64,000 nucleotides of DNA from Cafeteria roenbergensis (taxonomy: Eukaryota > Sar > Bigyra > Bicosoecida > Cafeteriaceae), in contig VLTN01000040.1 in NCBI GenBank assembly GCA_008330645.1, positions 186,001 through 250,000 of the forward strand, given 5' to 3'. The notes beneath the pieces are model-generated. The model saw only the letters and a list, made by a program, of their open reading frames with translations, did not search any database and was not told the origin of the DNA. Positions 51,056 through 62,379 of this stretch are shown here, in pieces. Numbering within the stretch: position 1 is the first letter of the stretch; each line of letters begins with the position of its first letter. The position numbers and the translations under genes were made by a program.

Positions 51056-52378
51056 TCAGCGGAGCAGGTTGGCGATGACCTCGTAAGCCATCATCAGGAT
51101 GCCGCCGCCCGGGCCCAGCCTCAGAACCTTGGGCATGAAGCCGCGGTACAGCGCGCCGGCGCCCTCCTCCCGCGCGATGAGCGCCACCGACTGCCACGCA
51201 TTCCTGTACGGAGTGGGCTCGCCCGGCAAGACGTTGCGCATGCGGGACGTGACAACGTCCAAGGGGTTGTTCAGCGCCACGCCCACGGTGCCCCCCACCA
51301 GGCCCGAGACAAAGTTGCGCCCGAGCTCGCTGCCGCGGGAGTCCGGGGTCCACAGCACGTGCTTCTTCATCGCAAAGCTCATCGCGAAGAAGCTGCCGTT
51401 CCAGGTTGCCTGCCGCCACAGCGCCGCCTCCAGGCCCTGCGCAAGCGCTCCCACGCCTTCGGTCTTGACGATCTTCATGATGGCGTCCCCCGTGTTCTTG
51501 TACAGCGCGGCGCGCTCCTTGGCCTGCATGCGAACCTTCACCACCTCAGCTGGCGCGATGGCCAGGCACTCGGTGACGCCCGCAAGGCTGCGAGTCACAG
51601 AACCAGGAATTTGCACCGCCAGGCGCGGGAACAATGGCGTCGAGCGGCGGTTGCGGGGTCGGCCACGCGGGCGCGGGGCGGCGGGGTGGCACATCTCCAG
51701 TGCCGGAGTCGGGCCGCAGCGGAACACCCGATCCCGCGCTTCGCTGCGGCCCCTCCCCCCACAGCTACACTCACGCTCCGCATGCGAGGGAGGTCCACAC
51801 CGTGGGTGCCTTGTCTCCGATGATGATCGCCGCGTACTTTGCGTTGGCAGAAAACTTGATGGCGCGCTTCAGGGGCTCGACGCCCAGCGGCGCGAGGAGG
51901 CCGCGGTCTGCGCCCGGGGGCCGAGTGGCTAGCGCGGGACAGGAGGGTGGGTGCGCGTCGCTGGGGCCGGCGCGGGCCGCAAAGGCGCGGTAGGAGGCCC
52001 GCCACGGCGGCCCGCGCGGGCGCGCTACGTCAGCGGCGTGCGATGGCGAGCGCGACGGCCTGCGCCCTCCTGCTCACACATGTTCGCGAACCCCTCAGAG
52101 CGAAGGGCCCGGAGCGCGTCCACGATGGACGGGCTCTTGCCGCGGCCGGACATGAGCTGGAATCGGGTCTTGATGACGTCCTGCGCAACCGGTCAGCACG
52201 CCCGGAAACGAAGGGGAGCAGTCGGGGCAGGCTGGCAGGCCCGCGGGTCAGCCGGACTCGCTGCGGCGACGCCGCGACTCACCAGGGGGTACATCACCAG
52301 GAGCTCGCTGGCGCCCGCAATCGCCCCGGCGGCGAGGTTCTTGGAGAATGACAGGGGGGGCTGGGCGGAGGACGCCAT
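51056..52378 (-). CDS. SLC25A21: Mitochondrial 2-oxodicarboxylate carrier
   Basis: Model complement(join(51056..51587, 51775..51907, 52078..52180, 52283..52378)), 287 aa; phases 0, 1 and 2 agree. Exon 1: MASSAQPPLSFSKNLAAGAI followed by AGASELLVMYPL. The three signature motifs are MYPLDVIKTRFQL (across junction 1), IAPAEVVKVRMQ and LNNPLDVVTSRMR. Family-specific blocks seen in yeast ODC proteins are present: NMYRGLLAPLGVEPLKRAIKF, GLEAALWRQATWNGSFFAM, LVGGTVGVALNNPLDVV and LYRGFMPKVLRLGPGGG. By family it exchanges 2-oxoadipate and 2-oxoglutarate across the inner membrane, linking lysine and tryptophan breakdown to the TCA cycle. Length is normal. Divergent from the NOX-type gene. Confidence 0.92.
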
Positions 52379-52564
52379 GGCGACGAGGCGGCCGGAGTGG
52401 GCGCTGGGGGCGCGAGCCGGTCCGAGCAGAGCCGGGTCGCAGATTGATTGGCAACTGTCCCTGCAGGCTGCCCGACTCGCGCACCGCCGCGCCGCGCTCG
52501 CGGCGGGAGCTGGGCGGCGCCCCGGGCCTGCAGCCGGGCGCGAGGCCGCCAGGCGCGGCTCAGG
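52379..52564. promoter_or_regulatory. Candidate bidirectional promoter, carrier/NOX-type gene
   Basis: 186 bp between divergent starts, GC-rich, no TATA box. Layout only. Confidence 0.45.
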
Positions 52565-55500
52565 ATGCCGTGCCCGGCGCTGCTGCGCCGACGCGGTCTT
52601 GCGCTTCCGACTGCTGCATTCATTGCAGCGCAGCTCGCGGTCTTCGCACTCGCTACCGACCACTACGCCCGAGCGCCTTCCGCCCGCATTCTGGGGTGGT
52701 CCTTCGTTGCGTCCAGGGCGAGCGCGGCTGTGATCCTCCTCGTCTTCCCGGTCATGGTGAGCGGAGCAGCAGCGCCGCACTTGCCCTGTCGCTGCACCTG
52801 GCCGCCCGCTCCCTCCACCGCTCCTTGACGCGGGCGCGTCCCCACCCCCCCTGCTGCGCGCAGATTCTGACCATGCATCGCCCGCTCGCCGGGTGCCTCC
52901 TTCGCGTGCCGTGCCTGGCGGCTCGCGTGCCGGTCGAGGCCGTCAAGAAGGCTCACAAATGCGCCGCCTGGGCGACGGTGATTTGGACCCTTGTGCACGT
53001 CGGCGGGCACTACCGGAACTTCACCGTGCTCGCTTCCCTCCCTGCTCGCGCCGTGCTTGCGAACATGGGCCTGGAGGGGTGTATTGGGCGCCCCGAGGCT
53101 GACCCGCGGTGCTGGACGCTGCCACCTGCGGTGCTCGCGGCAGGAGCGCTGGCCGGAAACGCCACCGCGCCCACTGCGGAGCTGCAATCGGATCTGCGTG
53201 TATCCGCGGCAGAGTGGCTTCTGGAGAGCGTGCCGGGCGCCACTGGCCACGCCATGCTCGCTGCCATGGCTGCCGCAGTGCCGCTGGCGGCCTGCCCCGC
53301 CGTCCGCATCCGCTGCCACGAGCTCTTCTCGCGCAGCCACGTTGCGCTCTTCATCGTCATGGCGGTTTGCCTTTCCCTGCACGGGCAGGGAAGCTGGCTC
53401 GACGTCTCGCGGTGGTACGTCATGGCTCTGCCGTGCCTGCTGGTTCTGGCGCGAATGGCGGCACAGTGCGCCCTGCCGCTCACGCAGCAGGCTGCTGTGG
53501 TCAGCGCCATCGTGGACGACAGCGGCGTGGCGCGTCTCGAGCTCGTTATCCGCCGGGCGGCCTGTGCTCGGCCCGTGGCCCGCGCCGCAGGTGCGCTCGG
53601 CCTCCCCTGGACCCTCGACCCGGCCCAACACCGGCCCCTCCGCGCCCTCCCAGGGCAGTTTGTGCTCCTCCGCCTGCCCTCCTTGTCTGGGCTCCAGTGG
53701 CACCCCTTCAGCGTCAGCTCCGCCTCCGCAGACGACGTCCTCGTCCTCCACGTCAGGCCCCAGGGAGACCTCACGCGCCGCATCGTGGAGGAGCTCTGCC
53801 TCTCTGCGGACGAGGTCGACGCGGGAGCGAGGGTGGTGCACCAAGGCGCGGACGACGGTGGTTCCGGCGCTGCAGCCGGCTCCGGCTCGCGCTGTGGCGG
53901 GGGTGCACCGCGCTGTGCAGGGAGGGTCTTCGGCGCCGGATGCTGCAGCTCCAGCAGCGGGGCAGAACGCGCTTCAGCCGGCCTGGCCTTCGAATTGACC
54001 ACCCTGCCGGCAGCCGTTGCGCCGCCTCGGCGCCCCGGCGCAAGCCGCCGCATCGTGATGCGCACCAAGTCCTTCCGCCAGGTGGGCCACCTGCGTGCCA
54101 GCTCAGACCTCGTGGGGAGAACCCTTTCCGGGACGCCAGCCGCCCCAGAGGCCCACCTGGCCCCCGTCGCAACGGGGTCGCCTCGCTCTCCGCCCGGCGC
54201 TGCGTCGCCCGCAGGTTTCGCACCGCAGGGCAAGGCGCCAAGCGGGCGCTGCCCAGCCGCCCGGCTGTGGCGCCCGGTGCCTGTGCAGCTCTCCGGCCCG
54301 TTCTCAGCCGGCGCCCAGCTGTGCCTCTCGTCCGCCTTTGAGGACGGGGGCGTGTTTCTGGCGGCCGCAGGTGTGGGCGCCACACCCTTCGTCTCGGCGC
54401 TGAGGGAGCTTCACGCCGCATTCGACGGGGGAGGCACGGCGGCTGGAGACGGCCTGCAGGCCAACACGCCAGCGTGGCTTCCCCACAGCGTCTGGCATGG
54501 CACCCCACGGCTCCCGAGGCACGTCACGTTCGTGTGGGTCGTTCCGACTGTCGCCAAGGCCGCGTGGGGGCTGCCCACACTGCGGGACGTGGTGACCAGC
54601 TACGCCACCCGCATGCGGGTGCGAATCGTGCTCCACGTGACGCAGGAGCCGTCCCCGCCGCACTGCATCACCTTTTCGACGCGCAAGGTCGAAGCGGAGC
54701 GGCCGTCTGGCACGGACGACGCCAGCGCGGCGGCGGCAGCCATTGGCCTGGTGGCCGCGCCCTCGGTGCCGAGCGCGGTTGCTGGCAGCGCCGCTCGACC
54801 CCCCACAGCGAGGCGGTCAAGCGAGGCAGCCATGCAGGAAGCATCTGCGGTTCGCCATCGAACAGGCAGCGTTCTCGGCGCGCTTGGTGCCGGGGCGGTG
54901 TTTGATCGCGCCGCGGCTTCGGGCAAGGCGCTGCCTGCCGCTGGGGACGAGATTCGAGAAGAAGAAGGTGTGGTCGTCCCGCTTGGTGAACTGCCCAGCG
55001 AGGAAGAAGACGACCCCGACGAACCGGGCGTCGCCGTTGTTTGCAGGGCAGCTGGCGCCAGCCCGGAAAGGCTTCGCACTTGCCTTCCGGGACCGGCAGC
55101 CAGCCCTACTGCTGCCGGCGAGCAGCCTGAGCCCAGCCCTGCCAGTGGCAGGCAGCCGGTGTCCCGCGCCTCCCGAGTCCGCGCTGCTCGGGACAGCACA
55201 GTGTCCACGGTTGAGGGGCGAATCGAGATCCAGCCAGGAAGGCCCGATTGGGCCGCACTCCTTCGGGCAGAAAAGCACCTCGCAGCTTCTTCGCCTTTGG
55301 GCTGCGAGCCGCAGGAAACCGTCACGGTAGGCGTCTTCGCATGTGGCCCTCCGCCCATGGCGAAGCAGCTTGCCCAGGCGTGTCGAGCCATCAGCGACGA
55401 AGAGCCTTGCAGCTGCGGCTTCCGCTCGCGAAGGGCTGGGAAGGGGGACGCCAGGCGCCCCAGCGGCATGGCCAGCACTGCCGGCTCTCGTCGCCCCGCG

Positions 55501-55629
55501 CGGGGGCGTCCAGCCTTTGTTGCCAACCCGCTGGCTGCTGGCTCCTGTGCACACCCGCCCTCAGACAATGAGCTTCTGGACAGGAAACGTCTCGTGCGAT
55601 TTACGCTTGTGAAGGAGCGCTTTTGGTAG
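52565..55629 (+). CDS. NADPH oxidase / ferric reductase-type flavocytochrome
   Basis: Model join(52565..52756, 52864..55629), 985 aa, phase 0. N-terminal helices include LALPTAAFIAAQLAVFAL and ASAAVILLVFPVMILTMHR. Two pairs of haem-binding His lie in HKCAAWATVIWTLVH and HVALFIVMAVCLSLH, each spaced 14 apart. The FAD domain has PGQFVLLRLPSL and WHPFSVSSA (HPF[ST] motif, about residue 344). The NAD(P) domain has GVGATPFVSALREL (about 567) and the C-terminal FACGPPPMAKQLAQA (about 889). Electrons pass from NADPH via FAD and two haems to oxygen or Fe(III) across the membrane. Long Ser/Ala/Pro-rich insertions lie after the FAD site and between NADPH motifs, so it is longer than the usual 550-700 aa. 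No EF-hand is present. NOX versus ferric reductase is not settled by the His spacing. Confidence 0.88.
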
Positions 55630-56201
55630 CGCCTTCTGGCTGTGCCTCTGTCGTTTGAGAACCTCTATTCGCGAGCAGCTACCGCCCAAAATTATGCTGG
55701 TTGGCCGCGAGCTGTTTCCGTCGCAGAATCGACCAACAAAGAAGCACAGCTGCTGCAAGGAACAAGGTTCAGTCCGGCAACCAAACATTATGAGCAAGCA
55801 GCCGTCTTAGTGGAGCGATTTGTTCTCGGTTGGAAAAGCGCTTTTCTGTCACATGGAATCAAGTAACAACAGGGGCATATCCACACGGAAAGTCGGTTGA
55901 GCATAAAATCGGCAATCAAGCCAGAGCTTGCAAAAATCTGTGCTGCACCGGAGCGCCGTAACTTTTTTCAGGTCACAACCGCTGGGCACGAGGCAACGTT
56001 CGGCATAGTGAGAAATATTGAAAGGGAGGAGAGATAAACACGTTAGCAGCATGCCTCGAGAGTTGCGAAAGCAGTCCTACGGAGCTCGACGTGACAAAAA
56101 ATCGTTTGCGAACGAAGTCTCATGCTCACAAACAACGAGCCGTCTGTTTCCTGTGCGTGCAAAATCTTCCTCGCAGAGCACACAAGGCCGTGCTGACACA
56201 G
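55630..56201. other. Low-GC convergent intergenic island
   Basis: 572 bp between the NOX-type (+) and EF-hand (-) stops. A hand count of 55681-56220 gives 272 G+C in 540 (about 50 %), against about 70 % or more in flanking genes. It has A/T runs such as AAAAAATCG and ACTTTTTTC. No ORF longer than about 80 codons, no tRNA-like cloverleaf and no spliceosomal RNA signature (U1, U2, U4, U5, U6) was found. Confidence 0.7.
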
Positions 56202-59200
56202 TCAAGTGTCCAGGTCAGATTCGGAAACTCCGAGTGCAGCCTGGGCGTACCTCAGCTGCTGGGCCGCTTTTGCTGCAGAGCGGGCCTCGTCCTTCGCAGC
56301 AGCGCGGAGCGCCGCGTCATCTGCCCGTGCCTGGATCCCCTTGAGCAGAGTCTGCCCTCGTTGCGCTCGGAGGAGGGAGCGCTGGTGGCGCGGCTGGACC
56401 GTCGCCAAGTCCCCCGAGCGGGCCAGCCCCGGTGGAAGCGTTGCCAGCGTCCGGCCGAGCGGCTTTCCATGGGCACCGACGATCGGTTCGTCAGCCCGCC
56501 GGCCGGATGCACCGATGCCCGCGTGCCTCGTCGCTGCTGCCGCTGCGACAGCCGAAGGGTCCGACATTGCCGTGCACGCCGCCTCCCACTGTCCCGGAGC
56601 AAGCTCCGACTTTCGCACGAACCGGTCGTGCTCCGGCAGAAACGCCGCGTGCGACAGTTCCGTTGGCATCGTGGCCTGCGTCGCCTGGCGCCGGGGCCGC
56701 AGCGACGTGCGCCACGTGCGCTCCACGCGCTCCCCGGCCTGCGCGAACATTCGCTCCATCTGAGCCGCGGCGCTGCTGCTGTGGCTCAGCTGTGTCGCGG
56801 TGGGGAGCACAGGAGTCGACGCCGACGACCTCCCCATTGTGCGGGCCCTGGCGGCAGATCTGGAGGTCTCGCGAAGGCGGTCCGACAGCAGCGGGCCCGC
56901 AGCGGCAGCAGCGCCCGCCCGCGCGCTCGTGGCCGCCCCAAAGATGCCGGCGCTGCGGGCTGACCCGCGCGTGGATGACGAGCGCGCCGAGGAGCGTGCG
57001 CTGGCGGCTCCGCTCGCCGCAGTGCCGCTCCAGCTTCTGGCAGTGAGCCCGGCTGTGCCCCGGGGCGCCGGCTGCAGTCCCGCCGGCGGCTTGGAGTGCA
57101 TCATCCGCCGCCGGAGCGTGGCCATTCCGCTCTGTGACTTGTCCGCCGGCGACGCCCCGAACGCGTCGGGACCCATGCCCGCCATGTCCGACCACTGCGT
57201 GGCAAGGCCCAGCGACCGGGGGAGGGGCGGGCGCCGGCCCCTCGGCGGGTTGCTCCCTGCAGCCATGGCGTCGGCCGGCACGAAGCCCGCCGGCGAGCCT
57301 GAGGCCCCCGTCCGCGCAGTCTCCGACAGGGGAGGCAGACGGCCGCTGCCGCCGCGCGCGCTGCCTCCGGCTCCAGCTCCTGCCGCCCCTGCGTACTCCT
57401 GGTCCAGCCGAGGCGAGTCTGCCACGTCCAGGTCTGCGTCCGTCTTGGGGCCGAACGCCACCGTCATGCGCTGCCGCTCCATGGCCAGGGGCCCGCCGAG
57501 CGACGCCTCGAGCGACGGGTGAAGCTGCCCGAGGGGGTCTGCCTCCGCGGCGGCCTGGCTGCCGGCAAGAGCCCGCCGCACTGCGGAGGAGGCGGGCAGC
57601 GTGGAGAGAAGCTTGACCGTGCGGTTGAGCTCCAGCCCCATCTTCGAATCGTCGTCGTCCGCCGCCTCCCCCGCGAGCTGCCGACCGGCAGAGCCCGATC
57701 CAGACCGCAGCGCGGCACCGGGGTCCTCTGACTTCCTGTCCCCGTCGTCGGCGCCCGCCCCGGAGGCGCTGGCCGCCTGGACGCGGCTTCGCAGCGCACG
57801 GAGGCCCCTGAGCGACGCCTGCCGCATCGCGTCCCCGGTGGTGTGGTCGGTGCCCGCGGACTTGAGGAACGCGTCGAACTTGAGCGGCTCGATTGCGCCC
57901 CCCTCGTCGCTCAGCTGCTCCAGCAGCACACGCATGCCCCGCCGCGAGAGCCCCAGGTCGAAGCCCTTGGGGCCGCACAGCCCCACGAACTGCTGCTGGT
58001 TCAGGAACCCTCGGTCGTGCTCGTCGAACCGCCGCCAGGCGGCGAAGAAGTCTGCCCCCCGGCGCCGCACCCGGCTGGCAATTTGCTTCTGAAGCAGCCT
58101 CGCCTCCTCCTCCACGGTCTCTGGGGCGCGCTTCAGCTCGGGGTCCACGGGCGGTGGCCCGTCCGTCCACCGCTCGCTCAGGTCCACCCTCCCGTCCGCC
58201 TTCACCGCCACCGGCGGGAAGGATCCGTCCGGCAGCAGCGGGGCGACGAGCGGGGGCTTCTGTCCCTGGGCGTCCTCCAGCGGGGGCAGCCCGCCGCACA
58301 CTCGCTTCACCTCCTCCTCTGACACGCTCACCTTGGCCGCCCGCCGCACGGCCTCAACCAGCGGGTCCTTCTGCCGGGGCTTGTACGTGCCGCGGGGCGT
58401 GAACTGCTCCAGCGCCTCGATGTTGGCCACCTGCTCCGGCGTGAAGCGGACGAAGCCCTCCAGATCCTCGGTGGCAGTGGCTGCGCCCTCAGCCGCTGAT
58501 GCGTGGCCCGAGCCGAGCGAGGCGGGCTCGAAGACGTTGACCAGCTCGGCGAAGTCGAGGCCCTGGGAGCCGTCCTCGTCGATCCCGGCGAAGATCAGCA
58601 GCGACTCGGCCTTGGTGAGCGGCCAGTGGTACTCCTTCACACCTGCAGACGAGGCGCGTCAACGGGCGACAGCGGGGGCAGGGGTGGCCGGGGGAGGGTG
58701 CATATCCGAGACCGGGGACAGGAGCGGGGCAAAACGGAGCTGGAGGGCGGTGCAGTGCGGTGCGGTGGGGGCTGGGGCCTGCCCGCCATGAAAGCCAAGG
58801 TTGCGAATCGCGGTGTGGTGCGCTCGTCAGTAGCCAGAGGCACAGTGCGGGCCGGCTCACCCTTGAGAAAGTCGTCGAGAGAGATCTCCCCATCGTGGTC
58901 GCTGTCGAAGAAGAGCAGCAGCTTGTCCATGCGGCCCCCGTACTTTTCATACAGCGCGCTGCGGGCGGCGGAGGGGAGCAGCACATAGGCGAGAGGGGGT
59001 GGGGGGTTTGGGGGCAGGCAGAGAGCTGTTTCGGCGCTGCGGCTTGCGGCGCGCTGCTCGCCGCGCCGTCGCGCGGGGCAGGCTCACCGCTGGAGCTTGC
59101 CACGGACACGCAGGAGCTCGCCACGGATGGAGCGGAGCTTCACAGAGGACTTGTAGTGCTTGTCGAATGCGAACCTGCTCGCTGCGCCGCTCGTGGCCGT

Positions 59201-59545
59201 GGTGGCGATTGCCGCGCTCTGCGGGGGCTGCGAGCGCCCGTCCTCGTGGCCCGCGCCGCTGCGGCCCGAGAGCGAGCCCCCTTTGCGACTGCGATCGGAC
59301 CTGCTGGTTGATAGCCGCGGGGCGGACCTCCGTGAGCGGGCGGAGGCGGTGGTTGTCGTTCCTGCAGGGCTCGGCAAGCTGCCCCGCACGACGCTGCCCC
59401 CGGTCGGCTTCCTGCGGGAGGGTGAGGGGGGCGTCCACGGGTGAAGCGTGTGCGCTCACGTAACCAGGCGAGACCGGGCCCCGCACGCTGGGTCTGGCGT
59501 CACGCTGGCGCGCAGCTCGCCGAGCGGCGCGGCGTCGCAACGCAT
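56202..59545 (-). CDS. EF-hand protein, Ser/Ala/Arg-rich
   Basis: Model complement(join(56202..58642, 58861..58958, 59088..59411, 59460..59545)), 982 aa; phases 2, 2 and 1 agree. The first exon (MRCDAAPLGELRASV) is the least certain. Exon 2 ends FAFDKHYKSSVKLRSIRGELL. Exon 3 gives EF-hand 1 with loop DSDHDGEISLDD (LLLFFDSDHDGEISLDDFL). Exon 4 gives EF-hand 2 with loop DEDGSQGLDFAE, which has Asp 1, 3, 9 and Glu 12. A third, degenerate EF-like helix-loop-helix (FFAAWRRFDEHDRGFLNQQQF) lies near residue 380. The C-terminal half is disordered, with Arg/Ala/Ser stretches, and ends in SESDLDT. Calcium binding follows from the loops. No known orthologue is recognised. A flagellar or cytoskeletal role is only a possibility. 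Confidence 0.75.
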
Positions 59546-59809
59546 TCGCGCGCTCAGAACCCGGGAGCAGAAGCGCAAACGAGCCTGGGCCACGCCGGAG
59601 CCCCGGGCCTCACCGGGAGCGCTGCGAAGGAAACCCGGACATCGGGCGTCGGCTGGGGCTCGGGGCCTTCGCCCGGTCCCGTGTGGCTGCGGCGGTGGCG
59701 GTGGCAGCACCACAAAACTGGAGTCGCGGTCCAGCGGCACAACTGGCTCTGTCAGGCGCAGCCCGGAATTGGTGATCGGGACGACGGGGGCCCACTCACC
59801 AGCACCGTG
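59546..59809. promoter_or_regulatory. Candidate bidirectional promoter, EF-hand gene/glucosidase II beta
   Basis: 264 bp between divergent starts. A minus-strand frame runs open through it, so the EF-hand protein could begin further upstream; the nearest Met was preferred. No TATA box. Confidence 0.4.
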
Positions 59810-61988
59810 ATGAGGCTCTCGCTCGTCGTGCTCGCGGCGTGCGTCGCCGCCGTGTCGGCGGGCACTCGGGGCGTCCCCCAGTCGAAGCAGCGCCACTACG
59901 ACGGCGAGACCGTGAGGCTTCCGGCTTGGCGGCTTGGCGTCCACCGCGCCTCCGCGCCCCGTTGCCACAGGCCCAAGGCCGCCTCATCGCCGTCGACCGT
60001 TGCCCGCAGTTCACCTGCCTGGATGGGTCCGCCACGATGCCTTCGTCGCGCGTGAACGACGACTTCTGTGACTGCGAGGACGGCTCGGACGAGCCCGGCA
60101 CAGGTGAGGCACCACGTGTCCCGCGTCCCGCAGCCGCTATGGCCACGCGGCGGGCCTGCCAGCTCGCCATAGTGTGCCCCTGGTTGTAACTATGGCCATG
60201 TGTGCGTCTGCGCTGCGTTTTTCCTCTTGTGCAGCTGCTTGCGAGGGCGGGAGCTTCTTTTGCCCCAACGTCGGGTTCCGCGGCAAGACGCTTCCCTCGA
60301 TGCTGGTCAACGACGGCGTCTGCGACTGGTGAGGCCGTTTCGTTCCGTTGGGGCGAGCGCGCGGCTCCTGCCGCCGTTTGCTCTCAATGGCGCGCCGATG
60401 CAGTCTGAGGCAAACCAGTCAGCTCGCTGCCGCCGCCCCCGTCCCCGCCCCCGCCACCCCTTGCTGCTCCCGGATGCCCCCCTTCCTTCCTTGCTGCTGT
60501 ACAGCTGCGACGGCTCCGACGAGTGGGAGAGCGGCAAGTGCGCCAACACCTGCGTGGAGGAGGGCCGCGAGTGGCGCGAGCACATGGCCGAGCGGATCAA
60601 GTCCGTCGAGCAGGGCGCGTCTGCCCGGCTCGCCTACGCGGAGGAGGGAACCAAGGCCACCGCCGCTGCGGGCGAGAAGGTCACCGAGGCGACCTCTCGC
60701 ATCGAGGCCGTGAGCATTGCCTCAATGCCTGCCTTCCCGTTGCGCAACTGCGTCGGCGAGCGCCGCATCCTCGCCGGAGCACGCCGGAGCACGCCGCCCA
60801 GACACGTCCGCGCGGCCCACAGCCTCGCTCCCTCCGCCGCCGATCCTCGCCCCGACCGCGCTCCCGCAGCTGGACCGCCGTCTGACCGACCTCCGGGCCG
60901 AGCGAACCGCCGCGGAGGAGAAGGGCAAGTCGGACCAGCTCGCCGCTGCGGCTGCAGCCAACGACGCCGTCGCCACCGCCCTGGGGCTCGACTCTCTCGA
61001 CGCCCAGGCGCTGCGCCGTGCCGTGAGCCCCCCCCCCCCCCGCCTTCGCCCCGCCCGCTGGTGGCTTCGCAAGTTGGCACGGAGCCCGCGAACGCCCCCT
61101 CCTCGCCAGTGCCTCTACGCCCGAGTCCCCGGCCCGCCGGCTCGCGCGCCTGCTGGACCCGCTGCGGATGGACAGCCCCGCAGCCCGCGTCGCATGCCCT
61201 GCTCCGTCCCTTCCCCGCTTCGCGCCTCGTGCCCCCCCCCCGCACCAACGGACCGCCCTCCCCTGACTGTGCTCCCCCCCCCTTCCCCCTCCCGTCGACT
61301 TCCCGGCGTCGCCGCTGCCCCGCCGCAGTTTGTCCAGCTCGCTCGTGACGCAAATGCCAAGACTCAGGCTGAAGGCGTGGCCAAGGCCGTCGCGAGGGCA
61401 GCAGCCTCGCCCCAAGACGCGGAAGCCGCCGCCGACGCTATCGCGTGGCCTGGGGACGACACCACGCCCCCCGTGGCTGAATCCGCGACCTCCACCGTTG
61501 ACGCTGAAATCGCCCGCGTGCAGTCCGACCGCGACGCCGCCGAAGCGGATCGCAAATCCGCCGCCGCCGACACGGTAAACGACTACGGGCCCGACAGCGC
61601 TTTCTACCCCCTCAAGGGCAAGTGCTTCGAGATCTCCATCACGCAGTACACGTACAAGATCTGCCCCTTCGTCGACGCCAAGCAGGACTTCACTTCCCTC
61701 GGAAAGTTCTCCGGATGGCAGGAGGGGTCCGACCACTCCGTGATGCTCTTCACCGACGGCCAGTCCTGCTGGAACGGCCCAGCCCGCAGCATGACGGTGT
61801 CCTTCGAGTGCGGCTCCGAGGACAAGGTGCTCGCCGTGGACGAGCCGTCCAAGTGCGCGTACAGCTCCCGGATGAGCACCCCTGCGGCGTGCGACGCGAA
61901 CGCGGCCAAGGCGCTCCGCCTCGAGCTCAACGAGCCGCCCGCTGCAGCCGAGCCCGCTGCAGAGGGCGCGGCCAAGGACGAGCTCTGA
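59810..61988 (+). CDS. PRKCSH: Glucosidase II beta subunit (PRKCSH), ER
   Basis: Model join(59810..59911, 59971..60103, 60235..60328, 60505..60709, 60870..61022, 61329..61988), 448 aa; all five junctions keep phase (0, 1, 2, 0, 0). The signal peptide is MRLSLVVLAACVAAVSAG. The two LDL-receptor-A-like Cys/Asp modules are FTCLDGSATMPSSRVNDDFC with CDCEDGSDEPG, and FFCPNVGFRGKTLPSMLVND with CDGSDEW across the third junction. A Glu/Ala coiled coil follows. The C-terminal MRH (mannose-6-phosphate receptor homology) domain runs from YPLKGKCFEISITQYTYKIC to ECGSEDKVLAV. The protein ends in KDEL, the ER retrieval signal. It holds the catalytic alpha subunit in the ER and aids glucose trimming of N-glycans for calnexin quality control. 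Confidence 0.95.
61023..61328 (+). other. Glucosidase II beta intron 5, C-rich
   Basis: 306-nt intron with a run of 14 C at 61028-61041 just past the donor and C-rich blocks up to the CAG acceptor. Nothing gene-like is seen inside. Confidence 0.8.
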
Positions 61989-62379
61989 AGGCGAGTTGGC
62001 GGCTAGGGGCGGCATGCAGGTCACAGGCCGCACTCGCTGGCTGTGCGCGGCTCGTGGGCGGAAGCCCCGCGAATCCTAGCACGTGTGTTCACTGAGTGTC
62101 TCGCTGCGACCCCCCCCCCCCCCCCCGTACCCCTCCGTCCCTCCCCGCGGGCGCACCGGCAACGGCTGCCGTTCTCGTTCACGCAATACGAGCAGAGGCT
62201 TGAGCGTGGAGCAGTCGCCCTCGAGCACCCATGCACACGAGCAGAGCCGGGGCTACCGCCCGCGCCCACACAAACAAAAGCTGGAGCTCTTGATCGCACT
62301 GCAACTGCAGGCCGGGCAAGCGGGGCAACCCGCCAGCTGCTTCTTGGCGCGGCAGAGAGCCTGGCTGGGCCACACGCGC
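61989..62379. other. Convergent intergenic region with poly(C)
   Basis: 391 bp between glucosidase II beta (+) and TTLL (-) stops. It has a run of 17 C at 62110-62126, GTGTGTTCACTGAGTGTC about 95 bp past the + stop, and a TG-rich stretch (CTTTTGTTTGTGTGGGCG) on the minus strand 100-120 bp past the TTLL stop. No gene is seen. Confidence 0.6.

Noticed and set aside
55630-56201. Possible virus-derived or transposon relic in the low-GC island
   Set aside because: No capsid, integrase, polymerase or transposase motif, no terminal repeats and no target-site duplication could be seen. Only the base composition is unusual.
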